From Shinisaurus crocodilurus (lineage: Eukaryota > Chordata > Lepidosauria > Squamata > Shinisauridae), in the NCBI GenBank assembly GCA_021292165.1, contig CM037876.1, positions 309,578,492 through 309,642,491 on the forward strand: a stretch of DNA of 64,000 nucleotides, written 5' to 3'. Numbering within the stretch: position 1 is the stretch's first letter; each line of letters begins with the position of its first letter. Made by a program: the position numbers and the translations under genes. Positions 52,335 through 63,810 of the stretch are shown here, one piece after another. The notes below the pieces were generated by a model, which had not been told where the DNA came from, made no database searches, and was given only the letters and a program-made list of their open reading frames with translations.

Positions 52335-52810
52335 ACAGATTGACCCAAGGAGAAATTTGAAAGAGATGGGTCAGATGCCTGCCCCTTTGGTTGAGCGGTC
52401 TGGTAATGTGTCTTCCCCCAGCGATCCGTGAGAGTTTCATGGAGAGGACGGGGTTGATATTAAATGTATGCACCTATGAAACAGCTAGCCCTGTAGCCCT
52501 GTAGCTGACATATTTTCACAGTGATCAATGACAGGTGTCTTTCCTTTCTTTTTTTGTCAAGTGTAATTTCTTGCAATTCTTGGTGCAGCATTTTTTTATT
52601 GTTTCAAGCACAAGACTTCACAGGCAGCCCTTGACTAAAAGTGAAAACAAAATCATCCGAAGATCCCCCTACCGAAAGGGAAGGAAAGTTGTTCTGTCTG
52701 CCTGTACAGAGACAAGTAGCTTGGTTGGCAGAACCTTGCAAAAGACAAGTAGCTCGGTTGGCAGAACCTTGCAAAGTTAATGGCTTGGATCCGAAGGTAA
52801 ATTAACTTAA

Positions 52811-52880
52811 GGTGCAATCCTAAACAAGTTTAGACAGGGGGGAAAGGCCTACAACTCCCAGCATGCCCCAGCCAGCATAG
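52811..52880. mobile_element. Left arm of a foldback family B element
   Basis: TTAA (52807-52810) then GGTGCAATCCTAAACAAG and GGCCTACAACTCCCAGCATG. The right arm is lost. Confidence 0.65.
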
Positions 52881-53175
52881 GTTGTTGTTGACCTGTGGGT
52901 TGTTGTTGAAACACAGGTTACCGTGTTGTCTGAACCCAGCCAAGATAACAAACTATGGTGAACAACCCACAGTTCACACAACCCAGCAACAAACCATGGA
53001 TTCTCTTCATGGGTTGTTCATGACTAACAAGCCATGGCCTGTCAGTGCAGCTGGGTTCAGACAACACAATAACTCAAGTTTCAACACAACCCACGGTTCA
53101 ACGACAAGACAACCCACACTCAACCCATACTCAACCCTTGCGTGTGGGTTATCATGTTCTCTGAACCCAGTCACT
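52881..53175. repeat. AACCCA-rich inverted repeat
   Basis: GTGTTGTCTGAACCCAGC (52924-52941) is the reverse complement of GCTGGGTTCAGACAACAC (53050-53067). Repeated AACCCAC/GTGGGTT motifs lie throughout. MITE-like, family unknown. Confidence 0.6.
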
Positions 53176-53559
53176 CTCTCCGGCCCTTTGGTACACAGAG
53201 GAGCGATGGGTCATGAAGGGTATAGGGAGACAACTGGCATGCAAACCATATAAGACTTGCGCCAAACCTGTCCCAGCACACCATACAGCCTATTGGCAGG
53301 CACATGCGGTGGAGGTGGACGTAGGTGTGAAGTTCCCACCCCCGACCACACCACATTGCATCGGCCAAAGTGCATCGCATGGAGCTGAATATGGAGCCCA
53401 GGCACATGATCCCTTGGACATACCTAGGCTTTGTCAAGAAGAGCACGCGCAATCCGGTACCTCGCAAAATGCAGGCTACCAGATCTCATGAAGAAGGAGA
53501 GCCACCTGCAGTGCCTGCACATGTAGGTTCTACATGTACGATCTACATCTGAGGTTCCT

Positions 53560-54244
53560 CTGAGTGCCACCTCCTAGGAAGGCTCAGAGGGTGGCATCAA
53601 GGGAGAGGGCCTTCTCGGCAGTGGGCTGAGATTCTGGAATAATCTCCCCACTGAGGCCTGCCTGGCGCCAACTGTTGTCATTTTTTGATGCCAGGTTAAG
53701 GCTGTCCTCTACTTCCAGGACAGCCTTAATCTGGCATATGATGGGACATGTCAGCTGTTTTAACAGGTCTAGTTTCGTTTTTTGCTTTTGTACTGGAATT
53801 GTTTTAGGGCGCCATCCCACGGCCACGAGATGCTGTCTAGCTGGCCATAGGATAATTTAGAGTCCTGGCTCTGACGTCGGAAACTCGCTCCGAGGTCAGA
53901 GCTGGGACTCCACACTCCATGTCCTCCTCGCGAGCAGGCGCAGAATTCGGCCCTCTCAGTCTTTTGCTAGGGTGGGAGAAGCACTGAAGCGACCCTTGCC
54001 TCCGAGCTCCTTCCATCCTCGTTAGGATGCCCCTAATCCGGGTTCGGAGGGTTACGGGGCAGCCACATTGGATCGCGTCACCCGCTGTTTAAACTGTTTC
54101 AAATTTTGTATATTGAAGTCTTATGCTGTGTGTAATTGTATCTGTACCTTATGCCGTATTTTATTATTGTATCTGTGTTTTGTGTTTTGTTAATTGCTGT
54201 GAGCCACCCAGAGAGCTTCGGCTATTGGGGGGTATAGAAACGAA

Positions 54245-54245
<1 letters not shown>
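53560..54245 (+). mobile_element. L2-like LINE 3' end
   Basis: GAGAGGGCCTTCTCGGCAGT, ATTCTGGAATAATCTCCCC and ATGCCAGGTTAAGGCTGTCC encode the conserved tail. A unique insert occupies about 53810-54080. The end is TGAGCCACCCAGAGAGCTTC, then (AAT)n. Confidence 0.7.

Positions 54246-54310
<65 letters not shown>
54246..54310. repeat. (AAT)n microsatellite
   Basis: About 65 bp of AAT, forming the tail of the L2-like copy. Confidence 0.96.
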
Positions 54311-54311
<1 letters not shown>

Positions 54312-54460
54312 GGAAGCTGCCTTAAACTGAGTCAGAGGCTGAGTCCATCGAGCTCAGTGTTGCCAACACTGACTTGCAGCAGCGCTCTCCAGGGTCTCGG
54401 GAAGGGGTCTTTCACAACCCTGCCTGGCAATGCCAAGAAATGAACCAGAGACGGCATCAG
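54312..54460 (-). mobile_element. tRNA-derived SINE tail (family S2)
   Basis: GGAAGCTGCCTTAAACTGAG and TCTCCAGGGTCTCGGGAAGG are the reverse complement of the body and 3' end of the S2 SINE at 63811-63990. Confidence 0.75.
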
Positions 54461-54591
54461 GGAGCCCTGTTCAGGGTGCTCCCTGAGGCTGCACCCTGCC
54501 TCCCAAGCCATGCCCCACAACACCCTGCCTCCCATGCCACCGCCCACTCCCACCCCCAGTATGCTTACCAGGCAGTGAGCAGGGGTCCTTC

Positions 54592-54626
54592 TTTTCTCTT
54601 CTCTTCTCTTCTCTTCTCTTCTTTTC
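54592..54626. repeat. (TTCTC)n microsatellite
   Basis: Tandem TTCTC/TCTTC units. Confidence 0.9.
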
Positions 54627-54889
54627 ATTTCTTTTCACATTTCCACTAGGGCTCCGGCTATGCTGCAAACAAAGCAAAAACACCGTCTGAGGCTGCAGCT
54701 GCCCTATATCTTCATTTCCCCAGAATGCCTCTCTGGGCCCCGCTCCATCATGGCCCAAATGCATTCTGGGTGGGGAAAAAAAAGATGGAAGGCAGCCGCA
54801 GACTTGGCCGAGCGCTTCACTTTGAGGCACACCCACTGTCCTCGTAGAAATACTCTTGTTGGGGAACAGGAAGTTGTCAACCGGCATCA

Positions 54890-55022
54890 GCCCTGGTGGG
54901 TCCCCAGTGGGCCCCAGCATTTGCCTGGTGGTGCAGGGCGTTGGTGCCAGACCTGGATTGGACCTAGGACCTTTTGCATGTGAAGCAAAGCATGTTCTCT
55001 ACCAATGGGCTACTACAGCAGG
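54890..55022 (-). mobile_element. tRNA-derived SINE fragment
   Basis: The minus strand shows GTAGCCCATTGGTAGAGAAC (A-box side), CATGCTTTGCTTCACATGC and the B-box-like GGTCCAATCC. Confidence 0.6.
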
Positions 55023-55160
55023 CCTTGCCCTTCTCCAGGCAAGAGCTGATCAGCGCATGGAGGTTAGGAGCTGCGGCAGGGGGCATCATCATCTCTCTGC
55101 CTTCTACATCTTCACTGCATGCCACCTTTGAACGTTTGGAACGGACTTGTGCCTATATAC

Positions 55161-56079
55161 CAGTGATGGCAAACCTTTTTGAGCCCGAGTGCCCAAACTG
55201 CAACACAAAACCAACTTATTTATTTCAAAGTGCCAACACTGCAATTAAACCTGAATACCGAGGTTTTAGTTTTAGAAAAACAACTCATACAGTTGTCCGA
55301 ACTACTAATTAACATCTTTTGTCTTTAAAGAAAAACACAATAACAGAGCTTTCAATGATGCAAACAGTTTTTTGTTGGGAAAAAAAATCAACTCAAAAAA
55401 TTATTATAGTACTACTTTGTACACATAGCCTGAAGGGAATTTATACAAACTTTTTAAATAATTAGGCACGTGTATTTTTGGATAAGGGATTCTCAACTTG
55501 TAATATGATTATATGCCAGACTGAAATTGTATGGGGCAAGCTTTACTCCGGGTCCTTTCCCTGCTTCTACAGGTGTCGGATTAGTAAAAGTAAAAGTCAA
55601 CCTGTACTAGGATGAGCAAGATAAACAAGAAAACTAAACGTGCTTAACACATTTTAAACTCTTTATGTCTTGGACTGCAAACACTGCATTAGGTAAAAGT
55701 TTGCATTGGGCATCCTTTTGCACAATTAATGTGATTTTTGCTATTGCATGCATGCTGATAATTTGTCAAACCTTGACTCATACTCCGTTAGTTTGAGAGC
55801 AACACATGCAGCACTCAGGTCAACTGTTAGGGCTTTACATCCAAGCCATGCTCTGTGCATCATTCTTCAAAATCTTTTAAATGTGATAACAATGTAGAAA
55901 AGAATTCTGTAACAGGAATTCTAGAATAAAATCATTCTGTTCCACACTGTGAGAAAGAACAAGATCATTAGTGTTTTGCAGAAGGTCTTTTCGCGATCTG
56001 GTGACCAATGGCTCGAGTGCCCACAGAGAGGTCCCTGTGTGCCAGCTGTGGCACCCGTGCCATAGGTTCGCCATCACTG
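55161..56079. mobile_element. Non-autonomous hAT element (919 bp, OposCharlie1-like, tentative)
   Basis: Ends CAGTGATGGCAAACCTTTTT and GTGCCATAGGTTCGCCATCACTG. Perfect 8-bp duplication CTATATAC (55153-55160 and 56080-56087). The interior is AT-rich with no transposase. From memory the ends resemble a hAT group known for horizontal spread between tetrapods. The name needs a library search. Confidence 0.88.
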
Positions 56080-56089
56080 CTATATACGC

Positions 56090-56566
56090 ATCTTTGGTCT
56101 GCACAATTAAACCCCAGTTTTAAAAAGCATTTGACTCAGATGTCACAGTCGCCTTCTGCCTTTATTGTTCTCTTCTCCAAGCATATCCAAAGAAATCAGG
56201 GACCTCGCTTCGGGCGCAACCTCCAGACACGACCAGGATACAGACTCTGAAAATGTTGCCAGTTAAAGCAAATAAGTGACAAGGTATGGCCCCAATCCTT
56301 CTGCCACCCCCTTTTACATACTTCTAATGGGGAAGGACATACATACATCTCATGTTTGATTCCCTTGATCAGCCTCCCCTGGCATCTTGGTTGCGGGGGG
56401 GGTTTTTTGGGGTGTGTGTGTGTTATTTTATTTTTTGAGGTTTATGCAGCTGTTCGGAATTTCAGCCTAAATATTCATCTAGGCCATATCGTTCACCATT
56501 TCTAAGAGATAATAAGTAGCTTCAGAGGATGAAATGCACATTCCTTGTGTTCTGAAATAGCAGTTG

Positions 56567-56608
<42 letters not shown>

Positions 56609-57410
56609 GTCTGCTAGGGCACAATCCCCTTGGAAGTCATCTTGCACAAGCCTTCCTATCGGAACGAACGGCTGTGCTTTGGCACAACTCCTGCTCGTCC
56701 CAGTGGTGCATTCACAGGAGACCGTCCCGGTGGACTGTGCCCCCAGCCTCTACCGTGATTTTGATAAGCAGGTTCCCCAAGGATCCGTCGAGTGATGAGT
56801 GCTTTTTTTAGGGATCCCACAACTGCTTTTGGCAGCTCACGACGTCTCTGGCAGTGGCGCATCATCAGAGCCCCGCCATCCAGGCCTCTCTTTGCTCTCT
56901 GCTTCCAAACTTACCACTTTGCATGAGCCAAGCCACACGCCACTCGAGGAGTTGACATCTGTCTCCATCCTCTAATTGTCTCTTGTGGATCTGCTAGAGC
57001 GGAAGGAGGTGAAGGGATTTTAAGGCAGGGTGAAAATCCATGTCAGAGATGGGTGGTTTAATCCTTCAGTGCGCCCGTGGCTGCACATTTGCATTTTTAG
57101 GGCAGGGGAACTGGGAACTTCAGGGAAGGATCTAGCCAGGGCTGGATAAATAATGATGCTTATCGCGCTATAGCCAATGTGCTGTGCATTCTCTTTGGGC
57201 GGGGCAGCCAATTATTGCTCCTTCTCAATAGTCATGACCTAGCCAGTCCCATGGCATGACAATAGTCTCACAACCCTTGATAATATTGCCAAGGCACAAC
57301 CTAACTGATGATCTTTGGTACTTATGATGATGTATTTTAATTTTTGATTTTGTAAACTGCTTATATATACATATGCATACATTTAGGCATGGTAAGCGAT
57401 ATATAAATCG
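56090..57410. other. Gene-free stretch
   Basis: Only a (CA)n tract (56567-56602) and a G/T run (56395-56425) stand out. 56640-57010 may be single-copy. Confidence 0.3.
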
Positions 57411-57415
57411 ATTAA

Positions 57416-57490
57416 GGGTGCAATCCTATGCATGTTTGGACTGGGGGGAAAGTCCTACAATTCTCAGCATGCCCCAGCCAGCCATGCCTC
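57416..57490. mobile_element. Left arm of a foldback family B element
   Basis: TTAA (57412-57415) then GGGTGCAATCCTATGCATG and CTACAATTCTCAGCATGCCC. No right arm. Confidence 0.65.
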
Positions 57491-57945
57491 CCCCCCCCCC
57501 GGTCATTGTGCTCTCAGTTATCTATCTGTCTATTTATTTATTTAAAATATTTCTTGGCCGCCTTTCAGGGCAGAAGCCCCCCACCCCCATAAATTAAGAA
57601 ATATAAGTTTGAATAATAAAATGAGTAACGAATCATCTGCCTTGCGACCGGCTTCCAGACAGAGGGCTCCTGGCTGCCGACCCAAAGGCCTCGTGCAGCT
57701 CTTCAGTCGTTCCCTCCTTAACAGATTTTCTGTGGTACTATAAGAGACAAGATGGAAGAAATGGTGGGAAAAAAATACAGGAGGGTTGCAAGTGGAAGAC
57801 AACAATGTCTGGACCCCCTCATAAAATTCCATGAATGACGCAGGTGATTGCACAAGAAAAGCCTTATCTGGGAGCACCCGAGATCTAATCTCTATCTCTA
57901 GCGAACCAGTCCTAGGGCAGGCATGGCGAGGGCCTCTCTCTACCG

Positions 57946-58085
57946 CAGTGTTTCTCAACCTTGGGTCCCCAGATGTTTTTGGCCTACAACTCCCAGCATG
58001 CCCCAGCCAGCATAGCATAGCTGGCTGGGGCATGCTGGGAGTTGTAGGCCAAAAACATCTGGGGACCCAAGGTTGAGAAACACTG
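57946..58085. mobile_element. Palindromic hAT-like MITE (family A)
   Basis: A 140-bp palindrome, CAGTGTTTCTCAACCTTGGG and inverse, with 8-bp duplication CTCTACCG (57938-57945 and 58086-58093). Confidence 0.93.
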
Positions 58086-58230
58086 CTCTACCGGCATCTC
58101 CACCTCTAGGCTTCCTCCCATGGCAGTGAACGGTACAGAGAACATTTCATTTATTTCTTGATTGACGCCCCGCCTTTTGCCGCAAATGGTTCCCAGGCTG
58201 CTTTGAACAAAGATAAAATATATTTTTTAT

Positions 58231-58233
58231 TAA

Positions 58234-58263
<30 letters not shown>
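58231..58263. repeat. (AAT)n microsatellite
   Basis: About 11 AAT triplets. Confidence 0.9.
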
Positions 58264-58266
<3 letters not shown>

Positions 58267-58623
58267 AATATGGAACAGCAGTAGAACTTCAAAATATAAG
58301 CAGCAGATAAAAGAGCAAATGAAAGCATCTCAAAGACCATCAAAAGCACAGGATGGACTTTGCCTGGTGGGGCCTAAAAGACCGTGCCGACTCCGGGTTT
58401 TGGAGGGCCCTTGGGCAAGACACCCTCCATGGGCTCCACTCCCTCAGTGAGTCGACCTTCTCCCCCCGCCATGGTCACCAGCTGCTCTTGCACCTCATCC
58501 TCTTCCTCATCATGGCTCCCACTGGCTTGCTTCACTGGGAGAGCACCAGGGAGCAAGCAGGCCGCGGCGTCTCCTCCTCACCACAGCCATTGTCTGGGAC
58601 AGAGCAGAGGCTGGTCTCTTATG

Positions 58624-58883
58624 AATTATTTTATTTTATTTATTTATTTATTTATATTTATGCCCCGCCTTTTCTCCTGCAAGGAACCCAAGGCGGCTTA
58701 CATAGTCCTCCTCCTCCTTCTCCTCTCCCTTTTATCCTCACAACAACCCTGTGAGGTAGGTTAGGCTGAGAGTCAGTGACTGGCCCAAAGTCACCCAGGG
58801 AGTTTCATGGCCGAGCGGGGACTAGAACCCGGATCTCCCGAGTCCCGGTCCAGCACTCTCTCACCACTACGCCACGCTGGCTC
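58624..58883 (-). mobile_element. tRNA-derived SINE (family S1)
   Basis: Inverted full-length copy. TTTATTTATTTATTTATA tail, CCCGCCTTTTCTCCTGCAAG, CTCACAACAACCCTGTGAGG and B box as CTAGAACCCGG. Confidence 0.9.
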
Positions 58884-58885
58884 GC

Positions 58886-58989
58886 CAAAAGAGAGGAAAT
58901 GCATCACCAAAAGAGAGGACAAAAGAGGACACTGATATGCATAACTTTTGCATATGCTCAATTGTATGGATAGATGCACATTTAGATGA

Positions 58990-59064
<75 letters not shown>

Positions 59065-59110
59065 AATAGAAATACAGTAGATCTCACCATACCGTGGAAG
59101 ACTGTGCCCA
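58886..59110. mobile_element. DNA element family C fragment with (ATT)n
   Basis: ATGCATCACCAAAAGAGAGG and ATAGATGCACATTTAGATGA match 19666-20058. An (ATT)n tract (58991-59062) has expanded at the position where the other copies have AATTTAAAT. Confidence 0.7.
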
Positions 59111-59525
59111 GGTGAGCTGTGTGCCCACCCTTTTCGCCTGCTGTGGGTTCATTAAAAATCCATCTCCAATCACAGTATCTATTGAGAGGGAAACAAGCTT
59201 TTAAAAGCAATTGTAATGGTGAAAAATGAACACTTCTGAGTAACAGCAGACCCAGGACTTTAATTCTAAGACTTTGGCTAGGGGCTTATAGTCTTATACT
59301 TGACTATTATTCTTATTGTACTCCTGTAGGACATGGTACTGGTATTTTAGCTTTGAGGGGAACGTCTTGTGCCTCTAGTCTTACATACTTCAAAATCAGA
59401 AACAGATAGAACACAAAGCACATAGTGGGGCTGTTCACACATAACAACCCATCTGTTTAAAAACCAATGGGCTGCCATGCACAAGTCTCTTCTAGTTTTA
59501 GCACACAATCCACGATCGGCTCCAT

Positions 59526-59773
59526 AGGTTAATTAATTAATTAATTAATTATATTTATACCCCGCCTTTTTTCCTGCAAGGAACCCAAGGCGGCTTACGT
59601 AATCCTCCTCCTCCTCCTCCTCCTCCTTCTCTCCATTTTATCCTCACAACAACCCTGTGAGGTAGGTTAGGCTGAGACTCAGTGACTGGCCCAAAGTCAC
59701 CCAGGGAGTTTCATGGCCGAACTCGGATCTCCTGAGCCCCAGTCCAACACTCTAACCAGTACGCCACACTGGA
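59526..59773 (-). mobile_element. tRNA-derived SINE (family S1) with (TAAT)n tail
   Basis: Inverted copy. (TTAA)n tail at 59528-59548, CCCGCCTTTTTTCCTGCAAG, a (CCT)n tract and CTCACAACAACCCTGTGAGG. Confidence 0.88.
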
Positions 59774-59775
59774 GA

Positions 59776-61215
59776 GCTCTTCAAATTAGACAGGAGAGCT
59801 CTTCAAATAGAGGACTGCCCTCTGTAGAAGAGGATAACTGGCCCTCCTACCAGAGCAAGAGGCAGGTGAACAAGCAGGTTGCACGGGTGAAGAGAAGGAG
59901 CAGCTCTAGAGGGCTCTTAATTATATTAAGAAAACTGCTTGCAAAACATGTGTGCACATTAGGCAAAAGTGCATGCAGAAATGCATGTACTAGGAGAAAA
60001 GCACACAAGAATGCATCTGAGTTTTCATATGAACTTAAAAAAAATAATACATCCCAGAGTTTGGCATGAACCGAACTTCAGATTAGAAAGATGCTCAAAG
60101 TTCGGGATGAACCGAATTTAAGATCAGAATGATGAAAAACTGAGAGAAAGCAAAATTGATAGATTCGTCTACCCCCCAGTGAAAAGTGAGGGGGGTGGTT
60201 AGCCAAGCCATTTGCACCCAGCACCAGCCGCATTTCCGCCATGGAGGGCAAAAGACCTCCCTGGCTCTTGTCTACGTGTACAGAGAGGAGGAACAAGCAG
60301 GAGAGTGGGCAAGGCGGGGAACAGAGACCACGCCGGGGACACCAATCTTGTTGTTGCACAAGCAAGCGAAACCATTTGCAGGGCCCACATTTTATCATGA
60401 GCAACCTTAATTTAAAGAACAAATTCTGGTGTTATTTTGCAGGTTCTCCCACACTCGACCTAACCTATGTTGTGCGTGTGTGTGAGCGGGGTGGCTGGGT
60501 GGGTATTTACCAGTCCTAAACTTTGTTTCTAAAGCGCCAACGTGGAGTCAGGAGGAGAAAGTTTGCACGCAAACTATCCCCTAGATTTCCTCTGCAAAGG
60601 AGAAACAAACCCTGAGATCTCACTGCGGGCAAGCTCAGTTCCTTGGAGCCTTATCAGCGAAGCAGCCGACTGCCCTTCTTGTGTCTCCCACCCTGTCCTC
60701 GCAAGACTCCTCAGCTGGAGCTGGGAATGTAAAAAAGTGAGGCCGGGGGGGGAGTGGGAAGGAAGCCTGAGGCTTGCTTCTGGGTGTTCTCAAGCCTTTA
60801 AATGCCACTTCTAAAAGAGTTAAAGATCTAGATGGCCGGGCTAAGAGGGATGATAAACTAATCACTCATTCGCGGTTGGTGATCTGGCGTGTCATTTACC
60901 GAAACGTGGAATGCGTTTAACTATGTCAAGGGAGGGGGGGGGGAAGCGTTACGCTGTGCGCGGAAGATCGATGGATTGTCAAGGGCCACTCCGGAGAAAG
61001 TCCTCCAGTCTAATAATTATAATCTGTGCATAAGCAACAGAAGAGATAGATTATAGATATAGATATAGATGTAAAGATTTCATCTGTTTCTTAGCTACCT
61101 TTCAAGATTATATTCCTCCCAAGGTGGCTCACAATATAAGTATGCCTTCTGTTTGTTTTGTGTGCTTTCGGTCTCACTCGCTGCGCTTCCAAGAAGTTGC
61201 ACACTGGCCTTCGTA
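59776..61215. other. Gene-free stretch with unique block
   Basis: 60060-60140 holds a small repeat of AACCGAA around TTCGGGATG. 60820-61060 looks single-copy, with ATAATTATAATCTGTGCATA and conserved-looking AT cores; it could be a non-coding regulatory block. No gene. Confidence 0.3.
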
Positions 61216-61276
61216 GGATCATAGAGTTGGAAGGGGGCCTCCTACAAGGCCATCGAGTCCAACCCCCTGCTCAATG
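61216..61276 (-). mobile_element. CR1 3' tail fragment
   Basis: GGATCATAGAGTTGGAAGGG and CATCGAGTCCAACCCCCTGC, inverted CR1 end. Confidence 0.85.
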
Positions 61277-61286
61277 CTTTGCATCG

Positions 61287-61532
61287 AGCCAGCGTGGCGT
61301 AGTGGTGAGAGCGTTGGACTGGGACTCTGGAGATCCGGGTTCTCAAGTCCCCGCTCGGCCATGAAACTCACTGGGTGACTTTGGGTCAGTCACTGACTCT
61401 CAGCCTAACCTACCTCGCTGGGTTGTTGTGAGGATAACATGGAGAGGAGGAGGAGGATTATGTAAGCCGCCTTGGGTTCCTTGCAGGAAAAAAGGTGGAG
61501 TATAATGAATAAATAAATAAATAAATAAAATT
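61287..61532 (+). mobile_element. tRNA-derived SINE (family S1)
   Basis: A box TGGCGTAGTGGTGAGAG, B box GGGTTCTCAAGTCC, core CTCAGCCTAACCTACCTC, end GCCGCCTTGGGTTCCTTGCA and a (AAAT)n tail. Confidence 0.9.
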
Positions 61533-61616
61533 CAAAATGTACTGGGAGCAAATGTGGCTTGGAACATAAGGAAGGCCCATAGAAACGAAGAAGAACTACC
61601 CTCTCACAGGGTGGCC

Positions 61617-61960
61617 GTGTGTCCTCTGTTGGAAGGGCTGCCAGAGGATTGCCCTCTGTTCTGAAGGCGCCCTCTTTTTGAACGGCTGTCCAGCCCACAT
61701 CTAGTTGAATCTTAACCATCCGAAGGAAGAGCCCCGGGCTTTGACGTTGCCTACCAAGAGCACTTGGAGAGTTGACTGAGCAGGTGCCCAAAGTCAGGGG
61801 TCTTCCACACTATGGTGAGATGTACTCTATTTCTATGTAAATTAGTTATTATTTCTAAAGTTGCACCGATACATATACATTTGCACGTGGAACGTTATGG
61901 AAATCAGTGTTCTCTCTTTTGTCCTCTTTTTCAGTGATGCTTTTCCTCTCTTTTAGTGAT
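61617..61960. mobile_element. DNA element family C copy, inverted
   Basis: CAGGGTGGCCGTGTGTCCTC, AGCCCACATCTAGTTGAATC, GGTGAGATGTACTCTATTTC and TCTTTTGTCCTCTTTTTCAG match the inverse of 19666-20058. Confidence 0.7.
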
Positions 61961-62035
61961 TCATAAGTGGCCACCAAAGATCAGCATCTCTCTGGAGTGG
62001 CTTATGAAGAAAGAATTCCATTACCTCCAGCCTTG

Positions 62036-62036
<1 letters not shown>

Positions 62037-62067
<31 letters not shown>
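62037..62067. repeat. (CA)n microsatellite
   Basis: About 15 CA units. Confidence 0.95.
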
Positions 62068-62069
<2 letters not shown>

Positions 62070-62404
62070 AAAAAACCCCTGTAGTCAAATCAAGTAGCAA
62101 TGGCATATTAAAACAAACACCCCCAAATAATAATTGCAGCGAGGTGGTTTATCTATCACTCAGCATCTCGGACAAGCGCTACTACAACTCATGAGTCATT
62201 GGAGAGAAATGTCTAGCAAAATAGCCTCAAGTGACCTCAGGGTGTTCGATGGAAATCTCTTTCTTCGTTTATTTATTTTGTTTTGAACTGAAAAAGCCAG
62301 GCCCTATTTTGCTATTGATGGGGAGACAATTTTCTTGTATTTTATATTGCAAGGATAATTCACTTGAAAGTCTAGGCAACAGAATGAAAACCACTTTGAA
62401 ACCA

Positions 62405-62960
62405 GATTTGATGTCATGTAGGATCTCCCAAGGAATTCTGGGAACTGTAGTTTTGAGAGGGCTGCTGGGACTACTCTATTGGAGACCCTTCTTCCCTTCA
62501 TAGAATGACACTTTTCTAAGGTTCCTTGGTTGGGAGCCACGGCAGTGAAAGAAGGTTGAAACTGGTTTAAAGGTGTAGTGTGGACTAGTTTGCTGCGCAG
62601 TTCCATATTTCTCGGTAGAAGTTTCAAACATGAACAGAGATGGAACTGGGGTGGGGTGGGGTTAATAATTAAGATCTGGACAATGGGAAAAAGAGATGGC
62701 CTTGCCCAACTGGGTGCCTGTCGGACAAGAGCTCTGAGCATCCCCCAGCCAGTGGCTGGGAGTTGTCATCCAACGTATCTGGGTTGCAGAAGGCTGACAA
62801 AAGAAGGTTATCCTTACTTCCTAGAGCAGGGGTGGGGAACCTCCAGCCCATGGGCCTATTCTGGCCTGCAATGCTCCCCAATCCAGCCCAGGAAGATTTC
62901 CAAGGCAGGCAGACCCCCCCTTCCACCAATTGCCTCTTTTGAGAGCTTTGATCTTATCTT
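62405..62960. other. Gene-free stretch with hAT-like fragments
   Basis: GGAATTCTGGGAACTGTAGT and GGTGTAGTGTGGACTAG (62430-62590), MITE-arm words (62740-62790) and CAGGGGTGGGGAACCTCCAG (62826-62845) resemble hAT-type ends, but no complete element is defined. A (GGT)n tract is at 62969-62990. Confidence 0.35.
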
Positions 62961-63270
62961 CAAAACTCCGGTGGTGGTGGTGGTGGTGGTGATCAATCGC
63001 TCCCTTTTTTCATTGTCCCCCCTCCCCTAATTTCCTCCTGTTTGCCAGAACACAATCTGAGCTTCTGCCATGCATTCTGGTGTCTTTCCAACCTCTGGTG
63101 AACTCTGGCATCTCCGAAGGACTTCGGAGCAAGCCGGAATGCACAGGGAAGAGACAGATCACATTCCGGCACACTCCTGAACTCGGAGAGCAACGTTGGC
63201 CATTTCCTGCCTGTATCAAAGCATCCAGTCGGACATGGTTAGAATTTCCATAGCTGTCTTCGGCAGAACT

Positions 63271-63661
63271 CAGGGTGGCCAGGTGTCCTACTTTACCAGA
63301 GGACAGTCCTCTACTTTGGAGAGCTAGCAGAGGACTACCTCTATGGGAAGAGTTGTCCAGCCCAAGTCTGGTTTAAAGTCAGAGAATCATCAGAAGGGAG
63401 AGCCGGCCGGCTGGCCGGCCGGGGCCTTGGAGTTGCCCTTCGGCGCTCAGCACCTGGACCACAAACTCAGCAGCTGGCACACAGCTCCCCTGGCCACGGC
63501 CTTCCCCACGGAGGTGAGATGTCCTGTATTTATATTTAAATTATAGCTATTATTTCTAAATTTGCTGCTATCCATAAAAAATCCACATACGGAAATGTCA
63601 TGCAAATTGGTGTCCTCTTTTGTCCCCCTTTTTGGTGATGCGGTCCCTCCTTTTTGGCCGT
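63271..63661. mobile_element. DNA element family C, near-complete copy
   Basis: Starts CAGGGTGGCCAGGTGTCC and ends CCCTCCTTTTTGGCCGT. Flanks GCAGAACT (63263-63270) and GCAGAAGT (63662-63669) match at 7 of 8, which suggests an 8-bp, hAT-type duplication. Confidence 0.7.
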
Positions 63662-63810
63662 GCAGAAGTGGCCAATCCTACCTCAGCTCGTTCAGTCACA
63701 GCTAAACTTACATTTTCGTCTTGGCTTTTTTGGACTGCTTTTCTGAGTGGCCTGGAATCCCAGACGGTTCAATGGTTAGGGAGGGTTGGGGAAAGTGAAG
63801 GAGGGGGCGT

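Noticed and set aside
51709..52431. 240-aa plus-strand ORF with internal repeats
   Set aside because: It spans the end of the GAGTC element and the 187-bp tandem duplication, and the repeat in the protein mirrors the DNA duplication. No homology.
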